Assembly: GCA_940337035.1 (NCBI GenBank)
Contig: CALNHX010002684.1
Coordinates: forward strand, 1 to 64,000
Length of the DNA stretch: 64,000 nt
DNA from: Agriotes lineatus
Taxonomy: Eukaryota; Arthropoda; Insecta; Coleoptera; Elateridae
Direction: 5' to 3'
Shown: piece by piece, positions 33,411-45,501 of the stretch
Layout: the number at the start of each line of letters is the position of its first letter
How positions within the stretch are numbered: the stretch's first letter is position 1
Program-made: the position numbers and the translations under genes
The notes under the pieces: model-generated
Seen by the model: only the letters and a program-made list of their open reading frames with translations
The model's database searches: none
Told to the model about the DNA's origin: nothing

Positions 33411-36400
33411 TTACATTTAGATACAGTTAAGGATTGTTTGGATAATTTCTTAGCTTAAATACATTCATATAGTTAGATTCACTTGCATACGTTAGGTGTA
33501 GCTTTGGTTGCATACTCATTTTTGCAATTTTTGGGACTTGAAAAATCCTTGATTTTTAGGGAATTTTGAGTAAGTCTTGAAAATTGTTTTGATAGTACGA
33601 TTTCCGGCGACCATTTTTTTAAGTTTTCCTTTTTGGGAGATGCATGTGATCTTTGGAAATTTTCACTTAAGTGGATTACGTAGTTTCCATTTTTCATTGA
33701 GGAATCTGCCATCCAGAAATACGAAATGGGTGTTATATTGCTAAAATGAATCCGATTGTATTGGGATAAATATATATTTCTGCAATTTACTTACTCGAGG
33801 CCACATTACAACTCTGGCCTCCTCGTCCTAGTTTGCTGTATGGTTTTCCGATTTTTCGGGATCTAATATGCCTGTGGCATTGATGTTACTTGGCTAAGGC
33901 ACCTGGAGCAACGATCCCATTCCAGTCCGAGCCCTTCAGCACTGGTGGTAGTTCGCATGCAAGGCTTCTCCCCATGGTGACTGCACTCGACTGCGTTTCT
34001 CACCCGCAAAGTTAGATAAAGGCCCGACTCTTTGGAGGTTATTTAAGCTGGTGGACATCTTAATAGCTATCCCCCATAGCTGTTGATGTAGCGGCCCTTC
34101 TGTGCACAATCCAGGTATCTACAACACCTAGTGTTATCTACCTTTTGGTGTTTATTGAACTGAAAATATCGTTCGTTATGGCACTATGATCTTTACTTCA
34201 TGTATTGTACTTACCTAGGTATATGCTAGCGAAATTCATGCCGTTTTACATGCGGAATATTGTGTAACTTCGTTGTACATCACGTGCAATTACTTTTGTA
34301 GAATAGGGTAATGTCATTCTATGCATTTAATATCCTTACGTTGGTAGTACTGCTTTGGTCGCGTTCAAGTTCCAAGTACTTGTCAGTGTTTTAAAATGTA
34401 AACTATTGCGATGGTCTCCGGGAGCATCAATTTGACACTTAACATAATATGAGCACCGTAAATACACCATTTTATGTGTATTAGCACTCCCCTAGGCGAA
34501 ATGGTACCAATTTGAAGAGGTTCGCGACTAGATAGATTATTTACTTAATTAATCAAGCGATTTAGAACTTACTATTCTTCCGCATTCCGGTATCGCTGTT
34601 TTTAATATATTTAAGTCACTATCGTAGTTGATACACGGGTACTCGAACGAATTGCGATTATCGTAGTTACAATTTCGACTTTATTAATATAAAATCTTGT
34701 ACATTACATACCACTAAGATTACATCTACAAACTATTCCATTTACATACTATTATCACAGAATTGTGTTGCCTTTTCCAAGTATGACACAGAATTTTGAA
34801 TGTGTACAAACTGTAAATAAATAACTAGGTTATTTCGAGTCTTGGTGTTTTCTGTCTTTTATTATTTTTTTTTGTGAAACAGCTAGTGGTTTAGGAATTT
34901 ACACGGCCACCTGTAGGTTTTCTGGTTTGGACCGTCTCAAACCAGTGGCGCTTCCGGACAACCCACCCCATCCTGCTCAGGACCTAGCTGGCGAAAATTT
35001 GCTACACCACTCGACAATTTCTGAACCGCCGTGCTGTGTAGTAGCTATATTATAATTTTTTTTTGTTTTCCCTTTTTCTCTTATGTGCGTGTCTTTTCCC
35101 CCGTGTAGCAAGGTAAGAAAGCGGGAATTATTGTAGAAGGTGTTACGGGCTAAAAGTCATTTACAGCTATTTATTTAGTTAATTACTCTAATTTTCGTTA
35201 AAGCTGCTTTTTGCCTTATCTTTATTTAAACCTAAGTTTGCCTACAATTATACTGAACATTCAGATCTTCTATAAGCTATATTTTAATCTAAGTAAGCTG
35301 TATAATTCAGAAGTAGTATTCGAAAGCCCCAGGAGTGTAGACTTTATGCTATGCATCTGTGTCGGGTTGCATATCTGACCCCTTTCCCAAAATTTGATTT
35401 TTGTTATCAGAATTTTTGGAAACCATTTTCCAATTCGTCATTTTTGTGCTGCTAAAGCCAGCTGTCTCGAAAATTAACGTCTTGGAGACGTAGCTTTATT
35501 GGATTTCTTCGGTGCAATCTTAGACTGGGAATTAGTTGTGGTGATTTGTGAACTCCACGGATGGTCTGGAATAGGCCCCGTGAATTGTATTTGTGGTAAT
35601 TTCCAAGCCCAAACCTCGTTTGGGAATTTCGCGATAGCAAGCACATGTTTCTCTTCTTCGCGTAGCGCAGTCGTAAACATCTACAACGGGTATGTGTGTT
35701 TTTAAATTTATTCAGCTCGGTTCTAAGGCTATTGCCCTTTTTAGCTGTTCCCGTTTAGTTGACGTACCTACAGTTTTTCCGTTTGGTGACGTACCTGTTG
35801 GGCTACGTCTTTGTTGGCGACGTCCTTATGTTGATGGTGTTCCGGTATCGAAGGCTTCTCCCGTGGCTGCCGGATATTTCTCCTCTTGCGAGTGTTTCTG
35901 CACCTGGGATCGAACGACGCAGGCAGTCCCTAGCTGCCGATTCGAGTATGGCGAGTCCTGCGCCTACAATACAGAGCTCAAGTGAATCCCTGTGAGACCT
36001 TCCTCGACGAGTTACCTGCAGGTCGTCCGCTTGCTTCCTTGGCCGCTTTGCAGTCCCTCGAGCCCCCTTTCTATGCTTGCTGCAGCTTAGGAAAATCCTC
36101 GCAAAGTTTGGCTGTGCTTTATTATAACTTTGACCACTCGAGCTTCGGGACCCATTGTATTTTGTTCTTGTGATCAGTAACGGTTAGACTTATTTTGTTG
36201 CATATTCTAAGCGGTTAACTCACCTGTAAAATGTGGTTGATGAAGCTGTCATTGTACAGTGATTTTTGAGGTAATTGTTTTTGGCTATCTTGTAGCGTTT
36301 TCGGTAATCTGAACGGTGGTGTCTCTGGCCACGTTCTAGTCTGAACGGTACTGTAATATTTGTTTGTAAGACAAGTGCATGAAAAGCCTCATTTCACTTT

Positions 36401-36660
36401 TGATCGTCACGATGCCGTGGTGACTTGATTTACGGTTGGATAACACTATCATATGTGCCCCGCATTGCAAGCAAATTAAATGTAATGTTCGCTTACGACC
36501 CTTTAATGCGGATTGTTTAGCATTATCGTGAATTCGCGGTTTTATAGCGCTTTATACCGAAGCAAGATCTTGTATCTTGCTAGCGACCGTTAGTTTTCAG
36601 TAGTGCATTTGGCCAAGTTACGAATCAACTTGTAAGTTCTAGTACTTATGTAATGCTAGC
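33411..36660. other. intergenic, probable unclassified repeat debris
   Basis: GC-richer patches (33,800-34,130; 34,900-35,040; 35,740-36,060) look like pieces of old retroelements, but contain no motif that I can name. Short frames at 35,452-35,985 on both strands overlap each other and show no domain. Confidence 0.35.
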
Positions 36661-36739
36661 TTCCGTTTGAATTTGGTTAATCCCATATTAAATAATATTT
36701 TCAAATCTAAACGTCACCGAACTCCGCGTTATCATAAAT

Positions 36740-36900
36740 CACGGAGTGTCAATGTCCCAGAAGATAAGCCAGCGCGAGCCCAGGCCGCACCCGAAGATAA
36801 CGGAAGACGAACAAAGGCGAACCGCGCGCCGATCCTCCTCCACCTATAAACAAGCGAGCCGTATAAAAGCGGTTGCAGAGCTCATTTTATACAGAGATTT
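36740..36900 (+). promoter_or_regulatory. possible LTR/Pol II promoter island
   Basis: A GC-rich block is followed by GTATAAAAG (36,864-36,872), a good TATA box. Downstream come a pyrimidine/C-rich leader and tandem stem-loop repeats. The layout resembles an LTR with R-U5, but neither LTR end nor a partner LTR was found. Confidence 0.35.
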
Positions 36901-37057
36901 TCCTAGAGATTCCCCAGACAGATTTTCCAGACCAATTTCCCCAGTCCTTCCAGTTCCCGATCCCCCGTCCTATTTCCTGTCCGGCCCAGACAAATTCTCA
37001 ATTATTCTTCTATCTCGAATCCCTGATTCCCTTCCGGTATCCGTGAGTAGATAACCA

Positions 37058-37345
37058 GACCTGTAAAGAATTCGTTTGAAGTGGAAGCCTTCTCCGAAGA
37101 CCGACTTCACGAGTTCTTTTCGTTCCTGTAATTAATTCGTTTGAAGTGGACGCTCTTTCAAGGACCCACTTTACGAATATTAGCCGTTCCTGTAATCGAA
37201 GACCTGTAAAGAATTCGTTTCAAGTGGAAGCCTTCTCCGAAGACCGACTTCATGAGTTCTTTCCGTTCCTGTAACTAAAAATACCTGTAATTCGTTTGAA
37301 GTGGAGGCTTTAAAAAAAACACTTTACGAATAACAACCATTCCTG
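37058..37345. repeat. two 143-bp units, each of two ~70-bp half-units
   Basis: GACCTGTAAAGAATTCGTTT starts at 37,058 and 37,201. Each half-unit contains TTCGTTTGAAGTGG...(C)CACTTTACGA-type arms and ends TTCCTGTAA(T/C). The arms can pair, giving four consecutive stem-loops. Confidence 0.75.
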
Positions 37346-37505
37346 TAATTAAAACTCCAGGTTGTTGAGCGTGGCCGCCTTCCTCTAAGGTGCACGCCGC
37401 AAACATAAATTGTCCCCCCGAGTATGATTTCGGGCGAGGCCCTAGAATCACTTCAGTTTCTATTTGAAATCCTTCATTTGTGAATTGAAATCATAACTGA
37501 AATAC

Positions 37506-37623
37506 CCAGCATTCATTGTAATTTCAATACGTAATTCAAACAGCCCGTACTCAAGCCCCGTAAACCAGCATTCATTGTAACTTCAATTCGTAATTGAAAC
37601 AGCCCGGGTTCACGCTAAATATG
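37506..37623. repeat. two tandem 59-bp units
   Basis: CCAGCATTCATTGTAA and TAATT(C/G)AAACAGCCC recur at 37,506 and 37,565. Within each unit TTTCAATACG/CGTAATTCAAA-like arms are partly complementary. Confidence 0.7.
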
Positions 37624-40600
37624 TGCAGTTCAATTTGCAATAAAAACCAGTCCGTACACAAGTTGTAAAGCGATGTAAGTTGGCGAACTTTTATTAAATA
37701 TTCAGTTTACAGCTAGTCACCTACCTAGTGCACTACGAGCAATTGGAGCATCTTCAGAGGGCAGAGATCTCCACCCGTAGCTCGGAAGCCCACAACATCA
37801 CCAGGGAAGACGCATCGCGAAACCGACACCAGGGGCTGTTCACCCCAAACCTCGTTGGCATAATTAGGGTAAGAATCCCAGTAATTAAATTGATCAAAGC
37901 ACATGTTTACAGAAGTCAAAATCGCACGACGGAAATTTGACCGTTTCCGAGGAATCATCACTCCGCCGCTAAACCCGCCAATCATACGTGTTTCGTTGGT
38001 TGCGGAATCGACAGGGAAACAAAGCAGCGATTTTCCAGCAATATACTGTTTTATTGAAATATTCAATCTAAGGTTACAAATTTCAACTAATTATTACATG
38101 TATCAATAGCTAAACCCAAATAAAATGTTTAAATGTATTTCCATGGTGTTTTGTGTGTTAATCTATCATATATCTGAGCGAACATTATCTCCGACTTTTG
38201 AGCTACCCGTTCGCAGTAATTTTAACGCCCTTACAAGAAGGGACGAGTGTTACACTTATATTTTATCGCAATCAGTTTATTTACCGTTTAACTATTTACT
38301 TAAGTTGAACCTACTCGTCAACTTCGCTTTAATATTTATATAGATTTATTGGTCAAGATTTTGGGTGAGATTTAACCTAATGCTTTATTGTGATTTACTG
38401 TGATATACATTTTGTGATATGATTTGGTTGCCGTATATTGTGGGTGTGTATTTTAATTGTCCATGTATTCTTTGTGTTTCTGGAAATTATACTACCTTGA
38501 CCTCTTTATCTGCGTATCTGATTTGTACCTTTGCCGTTACCTTTTTATTTTTCAGGTTTGGTTAGTAGCGCCTTCTATAGTGTATCTTTTGTTTAGCAAA
38601 GTGCTGGGTTACTAGCTACTTGGCGCCCATATTTTTATTTTTCAGCTAAAGCTTTTGAGTCTTTTGTTTTCCCCACGACCAGCTCCGGTTGAAAAGCCGT
38701 TGGCCTTTGCTTACTTCTTTTACAGTCGCCCTAACGGTAACAAAGGATTCAAAAAAATCACTCGAATATCATGGACAATTTATGACAAAATATATTGCAC
38801 ATTATTAGGGCACTTTTTCATTCTCTATAAACTGATAATAAGAAAACTTACATGCGACGTTTTATCTGCTTGGAGCCATCATCAACTTAATGTTTTATAA
38901 ATACGAACCTAAAATTTTCACTAGTTTTTAAAAGTGCAGAGCATGCTGAATTCAACTATATATGACATCTTATCATTTTCTTACGTTTTATCCCCAAAAT
39001 TTCATCATCCGTATTATTTATTCTTAATCCGGCCTTGATTTCAGTGAAATTTAACTAATTTTTATTGAAATAGATTTAATATGATAGTTTATAACATTTT
39101 TGTAAAGTAGAAAGGGATCCCAATGGTGAGCAGCGAATTTTTGACACCCTGTACATTATTTTGTTATTTTGTTCATAGTTATTATTGTGTACATAGTTAG
39201 TAAGTTATTACTGACAGTATTTTTATTAGCCGTACCATCACACTGTTGGACAAATGTACGATCATCCTAAAATACAGCTTATTTTGATTAAGTGAGTCTA
39301 TCAGTACTAATATTACAAATAAATATTACCTATGTGTTACCGGAACGTATTGATTCTCGGCAAAATGGAGCCCGTGAATGATTAATATATTTAATAAATT
39401 AATATTTAAAAACTTGTAACATTGTGAACATAGTATTCTAGCAAATAAAGCTTTATTTTGAATGCGTTGGTTTAGCATTGTTATAAATAGTTAGTGTATG
39501 TTCCGAGAACCTATTTAGCTGCATAAAGTAAAACCTGAACGCATAATCTAGCAATATAAGTACCAAAGGATTACAAGAGAAAAAAAAGTTCCGTAAGTGC
39601 TTAATCCGCTTAGCGGTCGCAGAACGTGTTGCCTACATTCATGGCTTGGCAAATTATTGTTAAAACCATTTCCAAAATTTTAAGATCAATTCAGAAGATG
39701 AAAATTTTCTCGATCTTGATTATGATAGATGTATCATGTATCTATCTGCTGACGCGTTGTTTTTTAATTTTTTTAAATTTTATTATTTTATTAGCATGTA
39801 TTTGCTGTAAACACATCTTGTTTTTTAATCATAACATAAGCATAATTCCGGAATTCAAAAATTCCTACGCGCCAGCAGATAGTCAAGACATGTAGGAATT
39901 ACATATAATTTCGACAAGGTCTCCATCTTTAGCCTTGGTTTCCTAAAAAATGGAAATAAGTTAGCGCTATATGCGATAAATTGCCAATTGTAAACGCGGC
40001 CCGTAAGAGTACACATACATATAAATTATGTTCCGTTTGAAAGAACAGTCGGAGAAATGATCAAAGAGATCGTAAAGCTTATAAATCCAAAATATGAAAT
40101 GTATAAAAATTATGCATTTAATATAAAAACATATATAAGAAATGATAATTGAAGTACTTAGTACTTTACGATATCACTTCTATACATACCACAAATTGTT
40201 AATTCATTGATTACCAATTTTATCAATGTAAGCATTCACGTGCTTACTGTATGTTAATTCATTAATGCTCATAAATAAATAAAAAGTGGGAATACATTTC
40301 AGTTTCTAAGGGGAATCTTCTAATTATTTAGGATTTTATGACGTCATTTTATCTGTTTAAATTTTTATGATTATCACAAATGTTAATCTATTTAACAATA
40401 TGTAGTGGATGTTCAATTTGTCAGAATTCAGTTTAAACGATAAACTCATTTTAGTGTAAATGTTTGTTTATTTGTAGTTTATGGGAAGGCAAATCTATCA
40501 TTTAAATGAAATTTTAGACTTTGCCGTACAATCATAGTAACTTAAATTTTATTGTAAACACAACAATTAAACTTGTATATTTACCCAATGTTAACCTCTT

Positions 40601-41607
40601 CTTATCAATTTTAAAATATTGGAATATGAAATCTTAATATTATCATCCTAAGAAAATAGATTTATAAATTTAGGACACTTGAAATGTTAACGGTGAAACA
40701 TTTGTAGAATAATTTAGATAAGCACTATACATTGGAAATGTTTACAAAATGTATGAAGATAACATTGAAAGCTAGGCAACCCAAAAGACGTCCAAGCACG
40801 ATATTACTGGTAAAGTATTCCAACTAGAAATTGGAAATCTATTTAAAATCAAGTAATTACATCATGGAAAGTGTAAGTCACGTCTAACAGCTTTCAAGTA
40901 ATGTCAGTTCATCTATAAATTGAACAGGTAACTGTTTTGTTAAGGCATTGTAACATTTTCCATGATTTAAGTACCTACCTATGTAGTTGTTTAACCTCAG
41001 TTTTTACAACAGTATACTAGCACAGAAAAACGCCACATTAAAATAACGTTACGGTAACTTTACGTTAAATTCGAAAAAAAATAATTTGGATTGGCTGTAT
41101 CATTGACGTCGCTAGGTAACATTAGCTTTAGCGGGCCGCTATTTTAACGGAACGTTTTGCAAAAACTCCCTAATGTTGAAAAAAGTATTCAATTTGAAGG
41201 TTATTTACAAAGTGTCACTGAATGATAATCAGCAGTCTGGCCTGATTTTAAATAACTTTCCAATTTTTCGTTGGAATGCTCTTTTTATAAGCAAGCTATT
41301 TTTTGAATTCGGCGGCATTACTTATCCCCACCTCCTTTTTATAATTGGTCGGCACCGTGTATTAATTAACTGCTGCTCCCTATAACAACAAAATGTTTTG
41401 TGAATCCAACCAACATATGTGACTAACTAATTAATCAACGTGTTTGCTTCGCCTAGTATTTGATGAAATACCCAGCTTCAACTCTCTGACAACTGTGACA
41501 ACGTTGATGCTGGAAAGCGCAATATTTACTTACACTTGAGTGGTAGTTGCAACAAAACTCTTCTGAAACTGAGGTTAAGTATTGTACGCATTTTCAATAA
41601 TTATTAA
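37624..41607. other. intergenic, no gene seen
   Basis: Mostly AT-rich. GACACCCTGTACATTATT at 39,150 resembles a common insect transposon end. 41,290-41,395 is the second copy (minus) of the repeat at 25,120. No coding motif. Confidence 0.4.
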
Positions 41608-42303
41608 AGGCTGGTTTATACAGCTTTATCAACCCTACCATTAGTAGTAGCCTTAGTTTTAACTTAACACTAGTTTCTTGTTGTAGTTGGTTCTGTATTG
41701 TAAAAACTTTTAAAATGAGTAAAATTTAAACTGCAATTTAAAAAAATACTAATTAGAAACAGCGATAACCACAAATTTTCAAATCACTTTCGCTGGATAC
41801 ATCTCAAAGCAGCTCTGGGACAAGAATGAACCGAAATGTTGGAGGCTCGTTTACAAAAAGGGGTTGTTAAACAGCAAATAAGTGTATTTGTGTGCAATTT
41901 CGAATGAATCATAAACTTTCCAAATATTAAATGCCTAGTCTTATTGCACTCAAGGAAGAATGTTAAGCTGTCCTTTGTTATAATAATCCAGATGCCCCAG
42001 TACTTCTCTAATTTTACAGATGCTCACAATGATGCACTTTTAACAATAATTGTTTTTCTTCAAAAATATTCACATTTTACCGCCTCATGGGCTACTACCC
42101 CATGCTCGTGAAATTTAATTCTATCTTAAGAAATTCTTAGCACTAAGTTAAAAGTTGGGGAACTCTCAAGGTCAGGTCTTAGGATCAGCTGGGACTAAGA
42201 CTAAGGTAAGACTGTATTAACGCGTCAGTGACAACTGAATAATTCATCTTTGCTAGGGCTAATACTAATACTAATGTTAGGGCTAAGCTGTATAAACCAG
42301 CCT
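41608..42303. mobile_element. Harbinger-type MITE, 696 bp, TAA duplication
   Basis: The 19-base ends AGGCTGGTTTATACAGCTT are exact complements. TAA flanks at 41,605-41,607 and 42,304-42,306. A 3-bp TWA duplication is typical of PIF/Harbinger elements. The interior shows no transposase. Confidence 0.7.
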
Positions 42304-42399
42304 TAAGTATTATTCTTTACTTCACAGATGGTTTGAATAGCCATGATTCTGTTATTGCCGTTCCACCCAATGTATAAAAACTTCTCCTTGTTTATTTAA

Positions 42400-42420
42400 C
42401 TTACTTACTTACTTACTTAT
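42400..42420 (-). repeat. (AAGT)n LINE 3' tail
   Basis: CTTACTTACTTACTTACTTA on the plus strand begins one base after the target duplication and lies seven bases past the ORF2 stop, so the tail almost abuts the coding end. Confidence 0.85.
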
Positions 42421-42426
42421 GTCCCA

Positions 42427-45400
42427 TTAGTCCCTCGTGGGACATAGGGTGTTGGTTAAGTTTTTCCATTCCATTCGATTCCTTGCTATGGAACCGAGCT
42501 GTGCAATGGACTTGTTGGTTTCTTTCTGTAGGGTTCTTCTCCACGTCTCCCTGGGGTGCCCTTGCTTCCTTGAGCCCTGAGGGTTCCATTGTAAAACTTT
42601 CTTGCATATCGCCTTTGGGTCTTTTCTTAAGGTGTGTCCTAACCATCCCAATTTCCTCCTTCTAATTTCCAACACTATATCTTCTTGGTTCGCTCTCCTC
42701 CACAGTTCCACATTACTCACAACTTCAGGCCACCATATTTTAAGTATAAATCGTAGGCACCTATTTATAAACACTCTCAACTTTTGTTTAATAATGTTAG
42801 TCATTGACCAGCTTTCAGACCCGTATAAAAGTACCGGTTTTACCATTGAGTTAAACACTTTAAGTTTAGTTTTTAAGTTTAAGTTGTTACACTTCCATAT
42901 TTGATTTAGCGAGATGTACACAGCTCTCGCTTTATTGATCCTTGCGCACACATCTTTTAGTACACCATCTTCATAGGCCATCACACTTCCTAGATATGTA
43001 AACTCATTTACTTGTTCTATGATATCGTTGTCAATGGATATCTGCGTAGGCTTAGTGTTTATCTGCATTGATTTAGTTTTGCTTTTGTTTAATTTCATTC
43101 CGGCTTTACCAGCTTCCCTATTTAAATCAGTTGCGTTTTCCTTGATATGTTTACCACTGTGAGCTAGCAAACATATGTCGTCCGCGAAGTCAAGATCTTG
43201 TAATGTTTCGGTTATACCCCAGGTGATTCCCCTACTTCCCTTAGTTGTTGTGTTTAATAGAACTTCATCTAAAGCTACGAGAAATAATAACGGTGACATA
43301 ATACAGCCTTGGCGTACCCCGTTCTTTGTTTTAAACGGTGCCGATAGTTTGCCCTCATGCGATATGCTACATTCATAACCATTATAGCCCTCTTTTATTA
43401 GTCTTATGAGTTTTCCCGGCAGGCCTTTGTTCTCAAGAGCTCTCCATATATACTCTCTATTAACCGAATCGAAAGCTCTTTCGAAATCAATAAACAGCAG
43501 GTAAAGTGGCGATTGGTATTCTACAGACTGTTCCATGATAATACGCAAAGTGTTAATGTGGTCTATGCATGACCTCGTTCTCCTAAACCCATTCTGTTCC
43601 TTACGCAGTTTATCGTCCAGTGTGACTGTTATTCTTTGTAGAATTATTTTATAAAAGATCTTGTTCACAATGCTAAGTAAGCAGATACCCCTCCAGTTGG
43701 AGCAGTTTTTTAAATCGCCTTTTTTCGGCAACTTTACAATTATTCCCTCTTTCCATTCTTTCGGAAAACGCTCTTCGTCCCAAATTTTCTGAATTAGAGG
43801 TTCAAGAATATTTACTGTGGTGTCTATGTCTACTTTTAGCATTTCAGCCGTCAATTGGTCCACACCTGGTGCTCTCCCATTCTTGATTTGGTAAATTGCC
43901 TTTTCTAGTTCCGCTTTAGATGGGGGATTTGTGTCTATTTGCAGTTCTTGCGTATTTCTGAGATTTGGTAGCGTCACTCCTGTGTTTTCGATATTCATGA
44001 TTTCTTGAAAGTGTTCGGCCCAACGATGTAACTGTTGTTCAATAGTGCATAGTATTGTACCTTGTTTGTCTTTTATTGTGGTGGTGTTTCTATCTTTCCT
44101 AGTAAGTTTTCTCACGTTTGCATATAACTCCTTGGTATCCCCCTTATTTGCTGCTGTTTGGGCAGATTCGGCTATGTCCTCGATATATTTCTGCTTGTCT
44201 TTTCTAATACTATTTTTAATGCTTTTACTTAGTTGTTTGTACGTTCTCTGGAGTTCTATTAGTTTGTCTTGTGGTATTGGATTTAAGCTCTTCAGTTTTA
44301 TACTCCTTCTTTCTTCGATTTTCTCCCAGGTTTCCCTACTGATCCATGGTTTTTGCGCGGGTCTACTCACACCGAGTGTATCGCCACTTGTTTTGATAAA
44401 TACTTCTTTACATTGATTCCATATTTTCTCTATTGGGTCATTATAATTGATTTTGGTGGCTTCCTTTTTTAGGGTGGAGATAAATTTCGTGTGTATTTTT
44501 TCATTTTCTAGTTTTTTAAAATTGTACTTCCTCCTACATGGGGTGAAGTTGCTTTTCTTAATTTCATAGTTGATATTTAACTCCGCCATTAGCAGGTAGT
44601 GATCACTCCCGGCCTCAGCTCCCCTCTTGTTCCGTGTGTCAAGTAGCATAGGTCTGAATTTCTCCGTAATACAAATATGATCGATTTGATTTTTTACACT
44701 ACCATCTGGAGACACCCAAGTAAATTTGTGGCAATCTTTGTGCGTAAACAACGTCCCTCCTATCGTAAGTTTATGGATGCCGCAGAATTCCAGTAGTAGC
44801 TCCCCGTTTTCATTCCTTGTTCCTATCCCGTTTCTGCCCATGACTCTTTCCAAGCCCTTATTTTCCTGACCCACCTTTGCATTGATATCCCCCATTAAAA
44901 TGACCACATCATTTCTGTTTACGACCTTCATTGTTTTTCCTAGTTGGCTGTAGAAAATTTCCTTTTCTTCGTAATCAGATACTTCGGTGGGGGCATAACA
45001 CTGCACAATGGATAGATTATATTTTCCCAGAATAAACCGAGCTACAATAATTCTATCATTAATGGGGTGCCATGTTGTTAAAGTGTTCCGAATTTTCTTA
45101 CTAAGTATAATGCCTACCCCATTTGTATGTGCACCACCATTTTCCCGGCCACTGTATATAATACTGTAGTTGTTTTCCTTTATTTCTCCGTTGCCAGTCC
45201 AGTGTGTTTCACTTATACCTAAAATTTCAAGGTTGTACCTCCCCATTTCTTTTAATACTTGTGCAAGATTTCCAGCCTGGTATAGCGAGCGTACATTCCA
45301 TTGACCAATTCTTAATTTTCCCTCCGTTTTGGTACTTGTACTATTATTTTTGAATTTTTGTTTCTGCTCTATAATCGTTTGCCATTTTCGTTGCCCGGTC

Positions 45401-45501
45401 TGCATCGTAGTTCCGTCCTTGCTTGTTTTGTAAGCTATCCGTTTTTTGGTTGTGGTTCCGTCGTACTTGATTTGACCAAACCCCCCTTTTCCTCTTGCCA
45501 T
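42427..45501 (-). CDS. LINE ORF2: endonuclease-reverse transcriptase
   Basis: 1024 residues, uninterrupted. Basic N-terminus; APE-type endonuclease at about 60-300 with LRIGQWNVRSLYQAG, LEILGISETHWTGNG, VILMGDINAKVGQ, LFTHKD-HKFTWVSPDG and GSDHYLLMAE (catalytic E, D, N and SDH). The RT lies at about 520-800: GRAPGVDQLTAEMLK, WRGICLLSIVNKIFYKI, QNGFRRTRSC, LLFIDFERAFDSVNREY, NGVRQGCIMSPLLFLVALD and LQDLDFADDICLLAHSG (active-site DD), then EFTYLGSVM. The tail has RRRKLGWLGHTLRKD and RKQGHPRETWRRTL. Every catalytic residue that I can check is present. Its start lies inside ORF1, overlapping by 67 bases in another frame, so translation probably needs reinitiation or frameshifting. The endonuclease type suggests an RTE/L1-like lineage; the clade was not settled. 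Confidence 0.9.
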   Translation of the reverse strand: MARGKGGFGQIKYDGTTTKKRIAYKTSKDGTTMQTGQRKWQTIIEQKQKFKNNSTSTKTEGKLRIGQWNVRSLYQAGNLAQVLKEMGRYNLEILGISETHWTGNGEIKENNYSIIYSGRENGGAHTNGVGIILSKKIRNTLTTWHPINDRIIVARFILGKYNLSIVQCYAPTEVSDYEEKEIFYSQLGKTMKVVNRNDVVILMGDINAKVGQENKGLERVMGRNGIGTRNENGELLLEFCGIHKLTIGGTLFTHKDCHKFTWVSPDGSVKNQIDHICITEKFRPMLLDTRNKRGAEAGSDHYLLMAELNINYEIKKSNFTPCRRKYNFKKLENEKIHTKFISTLKKEATKINYNDPIEKIWNQCKEVFIKTSGDTLGVSRPAQKPWISRETWEKIEERRSIKLKSLNPIPQDKLIELQRTYKQLSKSIKNSIRKDKQKYIEDIAESAQTAANKGDTKELYANVRKLTRKDRNTTTIKDKQGTILCTIEQQLHRWAEHFQEIMNIENTGVTLPNLRNTQELQIDTNPPSKAELEKAIYQIKNGRAPGVDQLTAEMLKVDIDTTVNILEPLIQKIWDEERFPKEWKEGIIVKLPKKGDLKNCSNWRGICLLSIVNKIFYKIILQRITVTLDDKLRKEQNGFRRTRSCIDHINTLRIIMEQSVEYQSPLYLLFIDFERAFDSVNREYIWRALENKGLPGKLIRLIKEGYNGYECSISHEGKLSAPFKTKNGVRQGCIMSPLLFLVALDEVLLNTTTKGSRGITWGITETLQDLDFADDICLLAHSGKHIKENATDLNREAGKAGMKLNKSKTKSMQINTKPTQISIDNDIIEQVNEFTYLGSVMAYEDGVLKDVCARINKARAVYISLNQIWKCNNLNLKTKLKVFNSMVKPVLLYGSESWSMTNIIKQKLRVFINRCLRFILKIWWPEVVSNVELWRRANQEDIVLEIRRRKLGWLGHTLRKDPKAICKKVLQWNPQGSRKQGHPRETWRRTLQKETNKSIAQLGSIARNRMEWKNLTNTLCPTRD

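Noticed and set aside
35452..35995. Overlapping frames of 60-97 codons on both strands
   Set aside because: None shows a domain; they overlap one another and lie in repeat-like, GC-richer debris.
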